From the NCBI GenBank assembly GCA_963712165.1, contig CAVQGY010000003.1:477245-541244 (forward strand): a DNA stretch of 64,000 nt. Direction: 5' to 3'. A program made the position numbers and the translations under genes. The notes below the pieces were generated by a model that saw only the letters and a list, made by a program, of their open reading frames with translations, searched no databases and had not been told where the DNA came from. The stretch is from B10-G9 sp963712165. GTDB lineage: Bacteria; Chloroflexota; Anaerolineae; Anaerolineales; UBA11858. Position 1 is the stretch's first letter; every line of letters begins with the position of its first letter. Positions 16,674 to 26,500 of the stretch are shown here, piece after piece.

Positions 16674-17324
16674 TTATTCCTGGTCTGGTACCAAACCATA
16701 TCGAATTGCCAGGATAGCAGCTTGCGTCCTGTCCGCGACCCCAAGTTTTTTAAGCAGCACACTGGTATAGTTCCTGACTGTACCTTCTGCCAAAAATAAT
16801 TTTTCTGAGATCTCTGTATTCGATAATCCCTGGGAGAGTAAGGTTAAGATATCCCTTTCACGCTCCGTGAAGGTGTAATGAGTTGGCGGTTGTGATCTGC
16901 CAAAATTTTCAGCATATTCGGAGAGCAGTTTTCCTGCTACCTGGGGATCTATGAAGGATTTCCCCTGCAGTGTGCCTTTGATGGACTTGATCAAATCACC
17001 AGGTGGTGTGTCTTTTAATAAATAACCCGCCGCACCGCTGCGAATTGCGTCAAAGATCCATTCATCATCATCGTAGGTGGTCAATATCAGGACATAGATG
17101 TCCGGGTAGGAGCTGGTGATCTTGCAGGTTGCCTGAACGCCGTTCATTTCAGGCATCTTAAGATCCATCAGTACCAGGTCAGGATGAGTATCAGGGATCA
17201 AATCCAGGGCCTGGGCACCATCATATGCGATACCGACTACTTCAAGGTCGGGATCAGCATTGATGATGGTTTGCAGGCCTTCGCAAACGATCTTCTGGTC
17301 ATCACAGATCAAGATTCTGTACAT
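16674..17324 (-). CDS. NarL/LuxR family response regulator
   Basis: A 216-residue DNA-binding response regulator. The N-terminal receiver is complete: the acidic pair in ILICDDQ, the phospho-acceptor Asp in LVLMDLKMPEMNG, a Thr in ILTTYDDDE and the Lys in YLLKDTPPGDL. The C-terminal LuxR-type helix-turn-helix is FTERERDILTLLSQGLSNTE followed by ISEKLFLAEGTVRNY. It overlaps the 3' end of the histidine kinase gene by 23 bases, so the two form a cognate pair. LiaR/DesR-like regulators have this plan. The signal and target genes are not shown by the sequence. Confidence 0.93.
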   Translation of the reverse strand: MYRILICDDQKIVCEGLQTIINADPDLEVVGIAYDGAQALDLIPDTHPDLVLMDLKMPEMNGVQATCKITSSYPDIYVLILTTYDDDEWIFDAIRSGAAGYLLKDTPPGDLIKSIKGTLQGKSFIDPQVAGKLLSEYAENFGRSQPPTHYTFTERERDILTLLSQGLSNTEISEKLFLAEGTVRNYTSVLLKKLGVADRTQAAILAIRYGLVPDQE

Positions 17325-18573
17325 GATTTAACTCCGTTAGAATACTTATTTTTGTGCCGGATCCAGGTTGGCTGTTTATTTCAAATCTGCAGCCGCATTC
17401 TGCAGCCCGTTCCTTCATCCCTCGGATCCCAAGTGTATCGAGAGATGTATGCTGATCCGGTTCAAATCCCACACCATCATCTTCAATGATCATGGCGTAA
17501 AGGTTCTTTTCCAGATAAAGGCTGAGACTGACACGATTCGCATCAGCATGCTTGATGATGTTTTCGAGAGATTCCTGAGCAATTCGGTAATAGACCTGTT
17601 CGATTTGGATAGAAGATTCCGGTATGATCTCGGGCAGATGAAGATCAAGAACGAACCCTCCTCGCGATGCCGCTTGAACAGAGAGGTTTTCGAGAGCCAA
17701 TTTAAGCCCTAAGTCTTCCACCTGCCTCACGCGCAGATCTTTAAGCGCCCTCCTTGTATCAGTCAGCCCGGTCCTGGTCTTTTCCAGGGCGTGGTCCAGG
17801 CGTTCTATAATCTCCTGGTGTCCTTCTCCTAGCAGGATCTTAATCGCTTCCAGGTTCACCGTAAGCCCGGACAGGGTATGCGCAAGGGTATCATGCAGGT
17901 CACGGGCCAGGCGATTGCGTTCCCGGCTTGTTGCTAATTGCTCAAGGGTTATTGCATATTCACTCAGTTTTAAATTGGCAGATAGCAGTTTGCTTTCCTG
18001 CTGGCGCTGGGTATTGATCAACCGGGTAACGATATGGCCAATCATCCCGAAGGCAAAAGCCCGGATCAAGGGAAGACCGAGGATGGGAAGGGTTTCAAAA
18101 TTGACCATTTCCAGGCGAGAGAACAAGATCACTAACTCAATGATCGATGTTAGAAAAGTGAAGGCTAACACATACCTGAAGTGGTACTGCCAGGCGATGA
18201 TGACCAGGGGAACAATCAGGATTGGGAACAGGAGCCAGGAGCGCAAGATGGTGATCTGGGCGGTTTCCTGGGGGCTGGCCAAATAGACCAGATTGCTGAA
18301 GAGGGGGACGACAGTTGCAGAAATCAATGCCAGTGGAAGATAGTAGTGTCCCAGCTTTTGTTCCAGCCAGGACCAGGACAGATAAACGAATAACACGCCA
18401 TTGATCGCCAGGTTCACGTAGGACTGGATTTGGGAGGGATTGACTATCTGACCGGTTTGGAGGGCAGTGAAAAGTGACAGGGCCGCAAAATATGCCATTG
18501 CGATCCCTGTGAAATACCGGAAGGTCTGGATAACCTCAGTCCTTTTTTTGCGTGGGGGCATACGGTTCATCAT
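17302..18573 (-). CDS. NarX/DesK-type sensor histidine kinase
   Basis: A 423-residue membrane sensor kinase of the HisKA_3 class. Six probable transmembrane segments fill roughly residues 15-185, without a clear extracellular domain, which suggests sensing in or near the membrane as in DesK or LiaS. The phospho-acceptor His is in RNRLARDLHDTLAHTLSGL near residue 225. The ATPase domain has an N box (ENIIKHADANRVSL), a G1 box (IIEDDGVGFEPD) and a G2-like GIRGMKERA. It is the partner of the overlapping response regulator gene. No Shine-Dalgarno is evident before the chosen ATG. Confidence 0.92.
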   Translation of the reverse strand: MMNRMPPRKKRTEVIQTFRYFTGIAMAYFAALSLFTALQTGQIVNPSQIQSYVNLAINGVLFVYLSWSWLEQKLGHYYLPLALISATVVPLFSNLVYLASPQETAQITILRSWLLFPILIVPLVIIAWQYHFRYVLAFTFLTSIIELVILFSRLEMVNFETLPILGLPLIRAFAFGMIGHIVTRLINTQRQQESKLLSANLKLSEYAITLEQLATSRERNRLARDLHDTLAHTLSGLTVNLEAIKILLGEGHQEIIERLDHALEKTRTGLTDTRRALKDLRVRQVEDLGLKLALENLSVQAASRGGFVLDLHLPEIIPESSIQIEQVYYRIAQESLENIIKHADANRVSLSLYLEKNLYAMIIEDDGVGFEPDQHTSLDTLGIRGMKERAAECGCRFEINSQPGSGTKISILTELNHVQNLDL

Positions 18574-18663
18574 AACATAATGGGGGCCTGGAGGCTTCCG
18601 AATAGTGATTAAAACTGAGCTAATGTGATTCCTGTCATAATGCCCAATCTATTTGCCTGAGGT

Positions 18664-19920
18664 CTATCCGACCTCCGAGGTTGAACTTGCCGCATTTCCA
18701 GCCGCCCAACCCGTTGAGAAAGCTGCTTGAAGGTTAAACCCTCCAGTGTTGGCATCCACATCAAGGATCTCGCCTGCAAAATAGAGTCCCCTGATCAATT
18801 TCGATTCCATGGTTCGCGGATCAACTTCTTTGGTATTAACGCCACCCGCAGTGATGATGGCGTTTTCAAAACCTTTATGTCCGGTCACATTAAATTTGAA
18901 TCCACCTTTCAACCAGGCCAGGAGGGTTTTCCTTTCTGCAGCAGTGATCTGGCTGTTCTTTTTATCCCAGGGAATTCCGGTCTGCTCTACACAAACTGGA
19001 ATGATCCTTTTTGGAAGTAAGCCGGCTAATAAAGAGGAGAATTGTTTTACCCCCAGGAGTTGGAGATCGCGCTGAAGCCGGGTATCAAGTGTCTGGTGAG
19101 AGAGGGCGGGTTTGAGGTCAATGATGATCTCCACAACTTTTCCTTCCCCAAGGGCAACGACAATTTCTCTGCTCAGAGTCAGGATCACTGGTCCGGAGAG
19201 GCCAAAATGAGTGAACATCAACTCTCCGAAGAGCTGATTGGTAGGTATCTGATTGATGTAAACGATTGCGAGAATGTTGCTTAAACTCAATCCCTGGAGG
19301 TCCTGAGGCACTTTACCGGAAGTGATCAGAGGGACGAGGGATGGCCGCAACGGCTGGATGGTGTGTCCTGCCAGCCGGGCAAATGCCAGCCCATCACCAG
19401 TTGATCCTGTACCGGGATAGGCTTTGCCGCCCGTGGCAAGGACCACTTTTTGTGAGGAGAATTTCCCCCTGGAAGTGAGAACCCCCTTCACCTGGTTATC
19501 ATCGATCAACATTTCTTCCAACCGGGTTTCTGTAAGCAACTCTACGCCTGAATCCTTGCACCAGGAAAGAAGGGCATCGATCACATCCCTCGCGTTTTCA
19601 CTAGCCGGAAAGATCCTACCTCCGCGCTGTTCAACTGTCGGAACACCCAATTCCCTGAAGAACCCCCGCAGCTCCTGATTATAAAACTGGTAAAAGACAC
19701 CTTTGAGGAACAATCCTTCTTTATTGAACTGCTCCAGGGCTTCCTCGATCGGAGCAGAATTCGAGAGATTGCAGCGATGTTTTCCGGTCAGGAGCAGTTT
19801 TCTGCCGGGTCGGTCCATCTTTTCGATCAGCAAGGTCCGGCACCCTTTCTGGGCTGCCTGACCGGCTGCCATCAATCCTGCTGGTCCACCACCAACCACG
19901 ATTAGATCATAAACATTCAT
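18664..19920 (-). CDS. BaiN/HI0933-like flavoprotein
   Basis: A 418-residue FAD- and NAD(P)-dependent oxidoreductase of the HI0933/YhiN/BaiN family. The N-terminal dinucleotide fold is DLIVVGGGPAGLMAAGQAAQ. Family motifs include GRKLLLTGKHRCNLSN, KVVLATGGKAYPGTGSTGDG, and near the end the FAD site GLYFAGEILDVDANTGGFNL. The length is normal for the family (about 400). Proposed roles in the family include RNA-hydroxyuridine reduction and bile-acid reduction, but the substrate here cannot be read from the sequence. The ATG at 19920 directly precedes the Rossmann fold; a longer in-frame start is less likely. Confidence 0.88.
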   Translation of the reverse strand: MNVYDLIVVGGGPAGLMAAGQAAQKGCRTLLIEKMDRPGRKLLLTGKHRCNLSNSAPIEEALEQFNKEGLFLKGVFYQFYNQELRGFFRELGVPTVEQRGGRIFPASENARDVIDALLSWCKDSGVELLTETRLEEMLIDDNQVKGVLTSRGKFSSQKVVLATGGKAYPGTGSTGDGLAFARLAGHTIQPLRPSLVPLITSGKVPQDLQGLSLSNILAIVYINQIPTNQLFGELMFTHFGLSGPVILTLSREIVVALGEGKVVEIIIDLKPALSHQTLDTRLQRDLQLLGVKQFSSLLAGLLPKRIIPVCVEQTGIPWDKKNSQITAAERKTLLAWLKGGFKFNVTGHKGFENAIITAGGVNTKEVDPRTMESKLIRGLYFAGEILDVDANTGGFNLQAAFSTGWAAGNAASSTSEVG

Positions 19921-20005
19921 AAAGTTGTTTCTCAGTCTGATGAATGTGCATTGCTTGAAGTGTATCATCATCCCGGATCCAGATCGTGATTGTATATTTC
20001 ATTAT

Positions 20006-20034
20006 TTGACAAATGGGAATAAGTTAATTAGAAT
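20006..20034 (+). promoter_or_regulatory. Promoter of the cobalamin-riboswitch operon
   Basis: TTGACA and TAGAAT are separated by 17 bases. The predicted start is about 35 bases before the riboswitch aptamer. Confidence 0.75.
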
Positions 20035-20074
20035 TAGCTCGTTGTATATGTTCGGCAATTTAACAATTGAAAAT

Positions 20075-20196
20075 AGCATTGGTGCCAGTACTCCTTCAGG
20101 GGAGGGCTTGATGGCGAAGTCTGTGAGAATCAGACGCTGACCCGCAACTGTGATTCGAGTGTAAGAACCCGATAAGCCAGGTCGACCGCCAATGCT
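20075..20196 (+). promoter_or_regulatory. Cobalamin (B12) riboswitch aptamer
   Basis: The aptamer is closed by a perfect 8-bp P1 stem, AGCATTGG (20075-20082) with CCAATGCT (20189-20196). Inside are conserved cobalamin-box elements: GGTGCC at the start, GACCCGCAACTGTGA in the core and GATAAGCCAGGTCGACC near the 3' end, the B12-box region. It precedes a B12 importer operon and is followed by a terminator, so it most likely shuts off transcription when cobalamin is abundant. Confidence 0.93.
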
Positions 20197-20265
20197 GACC
20201 GTTCATTGATCTCTCGAGGTAAGGAGGTGTGAACCTGGATTATTTAACCAGAATCCCATTTGCTT

Positions 20266-20290
20266 TCCCTGTCTGAGACAGGGATTTTTT
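20266..20290 (+). terminator. Riboswitch expression-platform terminator
   Basis: An 8-bp stem (TCCCTGTC with GACAGGGA, loop TGA) runs straight into six T residues, about 30 bases before the btuF start. Between aptamer and start codon it would act as the B12-controlled attenuator. Confidence 0.88.
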
Positions 20291-20323
20291 GTTAAACAGA
20301 TTAGTCGATACTATTGAGGAAAG

Positions 20324-21256
20324 ATGAAAGATAAAATTGGATTGATACTATGGATTCTGCTGATCCTGTCTGCAGTTCTAACTGCCTGTGCTCCAATATC
20401 ACCTGAAGCTCCAGAGAAAGAAGCCATTCTACTGGTAGATGGGTTAGGATTTGAGGTAGTTCTGGAAAAACCAGCCCAGCGGATCATTTCCATCTCACCG
20501 AACCTGACGGAAATTCTCTTCGGGATTGGTGCTGGCGACCGCTTGATTGGCCGAGATTCGAATTCCATGTATCCTGAAGCAGCCCAGCAGGCAGTTGACC
20601 TGGGCGGCATGTGGGATGGAATTCCCGCGGAAGCTATCCTGGCCATGGAACCAGACCTGATCCTGGCAGGAGAAATTTACTCTGCAGAAGCTATAACAGA
20701 ACTTCGGAACCTGGGGCTGAACGTATATTGGCAGGCCAATCCGGATGATTTTGAAGGGCTTTATCAGAATATGCGCGACATCGCTGCTCTTGTTGGTACT
20801 GAAGATAAGGCAGAAGTGTTGATAGGATCATTGATGGACCGAGTTGCAGCCTTGGATGAGAAGCTGGATGCTGTTGAAGTAACACCACTGGTATTCTATG
20901 AGCTGGATGCTTCCGAACCGGCTAATCCCTGGACAGCTGGCGCCGGGACGTTCATCTCATATGTCATCAATAGAGCCAAGGGTATTAACCTGGGTGACAG
21001 CCTGGAAGGCGAATGGGTCCAGATCAGCACAGAAGAGCTGGTGGCACAGAATCCAGATGTGATCCTTCTGTCAGATGCCCTTTATGGCGTCACCGCAGAA
21101 AGCCTTGCAGGGCGAGCTGGATGGAGTGAGATCAAAGCAGTTAACGAAGGTGAAATCTATCCCTTTGATCCATTCATACTTAGTGTTCCGGGACCACGCC
21201 TTGTCGATGGATTTGAGATCCTGGCTGCGATCCTTCACCCGGAGATAGTTGACTGA
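20324..21256 (+). CDS. btuF: Cobalamin ABC transporter substrate-binding lipoprotein
   Basis: A 310-residue periplasmic-binding-type lipoprotein. The signal peptide ends in a lipobox around TACAP at residues 19-24. The mature part is a class III (helical-backbone) binding protein of the BtuF/FhuD type, with PAQRIISISPNLTEILFGIG near the first lobe, EAILAMEPDLILAG, and WVQISTEELVAQNPDVILLS in the second lobe. The preceding B12 riboswitch and the downstream BtuC/BtuD homologues make corrinoid the likely ligand rather than haem or siderophore. GAGGAAAG lies just upstream of the ATG. It is the first gene of a three-gene operon. Confidence 0.9.
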   Translation: MKDKIGLILWILLILSAVLTACAPISPEAPEKEAILLVDGLGFEVVLEKPAQRIISISPNLTEILFGIGAGDRLIGRDSNSMYPEAAQQAVDLGGMWDGIPAEAILAMEPDLILAGEIYSAEAITELRNLGLNVYWQANPDDFEGLYQNMRDIAALVGTEDKAEVLIGSLMDRVAALDEKLDAVEVTPLVFYELDASEPANPWTAGAGTFISYVINRAKGINLGDSLEGEWVQISTEELVAQNPDVILLSDALYGVTAESLAGRAGWSEIKAVNEGEIYPFDPFILSVPGPRLVDGFEILAAILHPEIVD

Positions 21257-21262
21257 ATCTTG

Positions 21263-22273
21263 ATGACCCGAAAACCTTTTTTGACCGTATCTCTTCTGCT
21301 TGGAGCTGCATTAGTGCTGAGCATTGCCCTGGGGGCTATTACCATCCCTCCGGGCAGTGCCTTGCAGATCCTGGTGGGTAAACTTCCAGGAGTTGATCTC
21401 TCCCAGGATTGGCCTGGTTATTATGAGACCATTCTTTGGGAGCTCCGGTTACCGCATACCATCCTGGTTGCGCTTACGGGAGCGGCTCTCGCTGGCAGCG
21501 GAGCGGCATTTCAAGGATTGTTTCGAAATCCGCTAGCGGATCCGTATCTGATCGGCGTAGCGTCCGGCGCGGGACTGGGAGCGATTGTTATCATGTCTAT
21601 CCCACAGGCTGGACGATACCTGGTCCCGCTGGGCGCATTTCTGGGAGCGTTGCTGACAATCATCGCCGTTTACCAGCTTGCCAGAGTGGGGCAGATCGTT
21701 CCCCTGACCACGTTGATCCTGGCAGGAGTAGCGCTAGGTTCTTTCACTTCAGCCTTGACCTCCTTTTTGATGTTGTTATCAAACCAGATGGTGCTGCAAG
21801 CCATGAGTTTCCTCCTGGGTGGAGCGACTGTCACCGGATGGGGGCCGCTGGCTATTGCCCTGCCATATTTTGCGCTAGGATTGACTTCCCTGATATTAAG
21901 CGGCCACTCCCTCAATGTACTTCAATTTGGCGAGGAACAGGCCCGGCAGCTTGGTCTTTCCGTAGAAAAGGTAAAATTATTCATTATTGTTTCAGCATCA
22001 CTGACCACGGCTGCCGCAGTTTCTTTTTCGGGCGTGATAGGTTTTATCGGCCTGGTTGTTCCTCACATCATCCGCATTCTTTGGGGAGGGGATTATAAAA
22101 AGCTCATTCCGCTTTCGATCCTTGGGGGAGCGATCACTTTGCTGGTATCTGACATCCTGGCAAGGATCGTTATAGCTCCGGGATACCTGCCTGTGGGTAT
22201 TGTCACCGCCCTGATCGGGGCCCCTTTTTTCCTGTGGATCCTGCGCAGGGCAAAGAAGGAGGTGTTCTGGTGA
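21263..22273 (+). CDS. btuC: Cobalamin ABC transporter permease
   Basis: A FecCD-family permease of 336 residues with about ten transmembrane segments. Family signatures are RLPHTILVALTGAALAGSGA, GLFRNPLADPYLIGVASGAG and FSGVIGFIGLVVPHIIRILW, the last containing the coupling-helix region that contacts the ATPase. It starts six bases after the btuF stop codon. The ATG at 21263 is preceded by an in-frame TTG, and neither has a strong ribosome-binding site, which suggests translational coupling. The stop overlaps the start of btuD. Confidence 0.92.
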   Translation: MTRKPFLTVSLLLGAALVLSIALGAITIPPGSALQILVGKLPGVDLSQDWPGYYETILWELRLPHTILVALTGAALAGSGAAFQGLFRNPLADPYLIGVASGAGLGAIVIMSIPQAGRYLVPLGAFLGALLTIIAVYQLARVGQIVPLTTLILAGVALGSFTSALTSFLMLLSNQMVLQAMSFLLGGATVTGWGPLAIALPYFALGLTSLILSGHSLNVLQFGEEQARQLGLSVEKVKLFIIVSASLTTAAAVSFSGVIGFIGLVVPHIIRILWGGDYKKLIPLSILGGAITLLVSDILARIVIAPGYLPVGIVTALIGAPFFLWILRRAKKEVFW

Positions 22274-23061
22274 ATGAGGCAAAAAGGCTTGTGATGCAGA
22301 TCCAGGATGTTTCTGCTCGATACGGGGACACCCTCGCACTGGATCGGATCTCCCTGGATGTTAGGGAGGGTGAGATGGTGGGCTTGATCGGTCCTAATGG
22401 CGCAGGGAAATCCACCTTGATCAAGGTTATAAGCGGAGTGATGAATCCTTCATCCGGGGAAGTGTATATTAACGGTCAGCCGATCACATCCCTTTCACCA
22501 GCCGAGAGGGCTCGTAAGTTAGCTGTTGTGCCCCAGGCACGCCAACTTGGCGGCGCATTTTCTGTGCGCCAGGCTGTCTTATTGGGCAGGACCGCTTACC
22601 TGGGATTTCTTGGAAATCCGGCTGAAAAGGACCTGCAAATGCTGGATTGGGCTATGAAGATAACCGCTGTAGATTCTCTGGCAGACCGCAAATTAGCGGA
22701 GATCAGCGGCGGGGAGCAGCAGCGCGTGCTGCTGGCAAGAGCCCTCGCCCAAAACGCTCGGGTTCTCTTGTTGGATGAACCAACCACCCACCTAGATCTG
22801 AAATATCAAGTCAGCCTTCTTAAACTGCTTCGCGATCTGGTGGAACAGGAGGGACTCTCGGTGCTGATGGCCTTGCATGACCTCAATCAAGTCTCGAGCA
22901 CGGTAGACCGAGTTGCCTTGCTGGTTGACGGGGTTATGAGATCTGAAGGGAAGCCCGAGGAAGTGCTTATCCCTGAGAATATTCAGGATGCTTATCAAAC
23001 TGAAGTTGAGACTTTCCTCCATCCCCGAACCGGAAAACATTATCTATTTCCCAAGACATAA
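22270..23061 (+). CDS. btuD: Cobalamin ABC transporter ATP-binding protein
   Basis: A 263-residue ABC ATPase. Walker A is IGPNGAGKSTL, the Q loop is near VVPQARQLGG, the signature is ISGGEQQRVLLARALAQ, Walker B is VLLLDEPTTHLD and the switch His is in MALHDLNQ. I chose GTG at 22270 because AAGGAGG lies about seven bases upstream and it overlaps the btuC stop by four bases (GTGA). The last 30 residues after the canonical fold are family-typical. It completes the BtuFCD importer, and a bidirectional terminator follows. Confidence 0.93.
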   Translation: MNEAKRLVMQIQDVSARYGDTLALDRISLDVREGEMVGLIGPNGAGKSTLIKVISGVMNPSSGEVYINGQPITSLSPAERARKLAVVPQARQLGGAFSVRQAVLLGRTAYLGFLGNPAEKDLQMLDWAMKITAVDSLADRKLAEISGGEQQRVLLARALAQNARVLLLDEPTTHLDLKYQVSLLKLLRDLVEQEGLSVLMALHDLNQVSSTVDRVALLVDGVMRSEGKPEEVLIPENIQDAYQTEVETFLHPRTGKHYLFPKT

Positions 23062-23095
23062 AAAAACCGTTGGTTGTATTCCAACGGTCTTTATT
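23061..23095. terminator. Bidirectional terminator between btuD and mvhD
   Basis: An 8-bp stem (ACCGTTGG with CCAACGGT, 7-base loop) has a run of A on its left, which gives T on the minus strand, and CTTTATT on its right. It can serve btuD on the plus strand and, more strongly, the convergent mvhD on the minus strand. Confidence 0.8.
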
Positions 23096-23114
23096 GCACC
23101 TTTGATCTTGGTCT

Positions 23115-23531
23115 TTATTCTTTTAGGGGGTTTGGTCCAAGTTCCCGTATCTTATCGGTCATCTCCTGGGCAGCTTCTGCGAAAGAAATCCCCTGGCCGC
23201 CGGACATGAAGTACATTTTCAGCCTTTCCCCTCCCAGTCCGATCTCATCCAGCATTTCTCTTGCTTTTTCGACTCGCAATTCCCCGCGTTCGTTCCCGCG
23301 GACATGATGGCAGTTGCCTTTTGGACAGGCAACTACATAGACGCCATCAGCGCCATCTTCAAAAGCCTTGAGAAGATATCTGACGTCAGTCTTGCCTGTG
23401 CAGGGCAGCTTGATCAATTTTACATTGGCTGGATACTCAATTCGCAAAGCACTGGCGGTGTCTGCTGCCATATAACCGCAGTAGATACACATGAAGGCAG
23501 TAATCTCGGGTTCAAAGATTTGATCGTTCAT
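23115..23531 (-). CDS. mvhD: MvhD/FlpD-type iron-sulphur electron-transfer subunit
   Basis: A 138-residue protein of the MvhD family, the small [2Fe-2S] protein that passes electrons between a hydrogenase or other donor and HdrA. The cysteines are in place: FMCIYCGYMAAD near the N-terminus, LPCTGKTD near 43 and ACPKGNCHHVRGN near 70. Its start overlaps the stop of the upstream hdrA-like gene by four bases, so the two proteins are translationally coupled and very likely one complex. No hydrogenase or formate dehydrogenase gene lies in the window, so the electron partner is unknown. Confidence 0.88.
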   Translation of the reverse strand: MNDQIFEPEITAFMCIYCGYMAADTASALRIEYPANVKLIKLPCTGKTDVRYLLKAFEDGADGVYVVACPKGNCHHVRGNERGELRVEKAREMLDEIGLGGERLKMYFMSGGQGISFAEAAQEMTDKIRELGPNPLKE

Positions 23532-26500
23532 AACTCAACCCAACTTCCCAGAACTGGAAATGCAGGAACCATGATCTGGTTGTCTGTGTAGTTTAAGAGT
23601 TGGATGGCATTGGCTGGGCATTCTGCTGTACATGTGCCGCATCCATGGCAGAGAGTTGGTTCGATGAAGGCCGCGCCGCCCAGATCACCCACGCCGGTGA
23701 TCTCATCACTCACTCGTGGTATCTCGAAGGGGCAGGTCCGCATACAGGTCAGACAGCCCACGCATTTATCAGGGTCCACAACCGCAATCGTGCCTCCAAA
23801 ATGGAATGGTTTTTTGCTGAGGATGGTAGTAGCCCGGCCAGCGGCAGCCTGCGCCTGGCTGATGCTCTCTTCAATGAATTTGGGATAATGGGCGATCCCG
23901 CAAATGAAGATGCCCTCTTCCATGAAATCCATCGGACGCATCTTGATATGGGCTTCCAGGAAGAATCCTTCATTGGAAAGCGGCACATTGAGTATTTTGG
24001 ATAACTCCTCGATGCCCTCGGATGGTTTGATGGAGGTGCTAAGCACAAGCAGATCTGGTTTGATAACAAGTTCCCGGTCGATCATTTTCTCATGCATGGT
24101 TACTATGATCTGACCATTCTCGTGATCGACATGTGGGGGCTGGTGATCATCGTACCTGGCAAAAATCACGCCGCGTTCCCGGGCTTGAGTATAGTATTGC
24201 TCTCTGAAGCCATAAGTGATGATGTCCTTGTAAAGAATTGTGACTTTGCAGGCTGGGTTGATGGTCTTCAGGCGGATGGCGTTTTTGATCGTGCTGATGC
24301 AGCATATCCTGGAGCAGTATTCGTACGTTTCTTCTTTGGGTTTGACACACTGGATCATCACCACGTCTTTCAGACCGGTAATCTGGTCTAAATGGTAGGC
24401 CAGCTTATCTTCCAATTCAAGCTGGGTGATGACAGATTCATGCTCACCTAGCAGATAGTGCTGGACGCGGGTTTCTGATCCTCCGGTGGCGACGATGGTG
24501 ACACCGTGTGATATTTCTGAAGAAGTACCGTCAGCATGCCGCAAGATGGCATGATAAGCGCCTACATGGCCCTCATGTTTTTCGACGGTAGTATTGGTCA
24601 TAACTTTAATGCGGCTGTGAGAGATGATTCGGTTTACCTGGTCGCGGAGCAAGGAGTTAGGGTTAACACCCTCGACAAGAAAGTGGATTTTTTGGAGGTT
24701 CCCTCCCAGAGAATCCTCTTTTTCTACCAGGATCACTTCAAAGCCTGAATCCGCGATAGAGAGAGCGGCTGTCATACCTGATACACCTCCGCCGATGACC
24801 AGCGCGCGGCGGTCTGGTGGGATGGATGATCTATAAATGGGTTCAAGGTATGCAGCCCTGCCAACTCCTACACGGACAATTTCAAGTCCTTTACGGAAGG
24901 CTTTTTCTGTCTGGTGATTGTGAACCCAGGCGGCAAAGCCACGCAGATTGACCATTTCCAGCAAATAGGAATTCAAGCCGGCTGCGCGGACAGTCTTCTG
25001 GAAAAGGGACTCGTGTGTTCTGTGGCTGCAGCCCGCGACCACAACCCGGTTGAGGTCATGTTTCTGGATGGCTTCCTTGATCAAGTTCAGTCCTTCAGAG
25101 AAACATCCATAACCGATCTCTTCAGCATGGACAACGCCAGGGAACTCCAAAGATCTGTCGATCAGGTCCTCGATATCGATGATCCCTTCCATAGTGGGAT
25201 AACAACGGCAGCTGAATACTCCGATCCGAGGTTCTTTGCCAGCAATATCCTTTTCTGGGGGAAAATCTATATCGGTCATAAAAGGATATTCATGGCTGGC
25301 TTGAGAACATCCGAGTTGATCTTGGAACAGGCGCATAACATCCCCGGCAGCCCCGGAAGAGTCGATAATGGTTTCTGCGATTTCTTTGGGAGATGAAAAC
25401 GCACCGCATACATATATCCCGGGTTGGCTGGTTTCCAGAGGATTGAATTTATCTGTTTGGCAGAAACCGTATTGATTGAGATCAAAATCTAATTGCTGAG
25501 CTACCACAGAGGCGCCGCTGGGAGGACGGACGCCGACGGAAAGCACAACCATATCAAAGCGGTCCTCAACGATCTCACCACCGCGCTCTGGATCGGGATA
25601 TTTGATGATCAGGTCCTTGGTTTTTGGATCTTCCTGGATATCAGAGATCCGACAGCGGGTGTACTCAACACCATACTGGGATGTGGAGCGGTAGAAGTAG
25701 GCATTATATTCTTTATTAAAGGCACGTTCGTCCATGATGAAGACCTGGCAATGGACATCATCCAGGCGTTCCTTGGCGAGGACTGCTTCTTTTGTGGCGT
25801 ACATGCAGCAAATGGAGGAGCAGTAAGGATGTTTTTGGTCTCTGGAACCGATGCACTGCAGCCAGGCAATCCGTTTAGGCGCAGAATTGTCTGAAGGGCG
25901 GAGCAACATGCCTTCTGTCGGACCTGAGCGGCTGACAAAACGCTCGTATTGCATGCTGTGGACAACATTTAAATAACGGCCGTAGCCAAACTCGGCCAAC
26001 TCAAGAGGGTCTGTGAGGGTATATCCCATGGCAAGGATGATGGCGCCAACCTTTAAGGTCTCTTCCCAGGGTTGATCATCAAGGTTAATGGCATTTGTGG
26101 GACATACATCAACGCAGCGATTGCAGCCTTCGCAGTAATCTCCCTTGTCAATATAATAAGTGTCTGGAAGGGAGCGGGGAGCGCTCTTGTGTACCGCGTT
26201 ACGGGTGACCAGGCTTTCCTGAAATTCACTGGGTAAACGTTCAGGGCAGGCAATTGCGCATAGGCCACAATTGGTGCACAGGGCTGGATCAACATAACGT
26301 GGCTCTCGGTGCAGCGTGATGCGAAAATTCCCAGCTTGACCTTCTGCGGCCTTGAGCTCTGTCCGAGTCATCACCTCGATATTTGGATGACGATTGTGTT
26401 CATGGAATGCCGGAGAAATTGCAGGTCTTGTGCAGCCGTACCCGTGGTCTGACGTTCCGCGGCATAAAACGCAGTCGTGGGTGGGGAACATATATCCCAG

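Noticed and set aside
23600..25894. Several long plus-strand open frames opposite the hdrA-like gene
   Set aside because: The minus-strand frame encodes clear FAD and ferredoxin motifs over its full length; the opposite frames have none.
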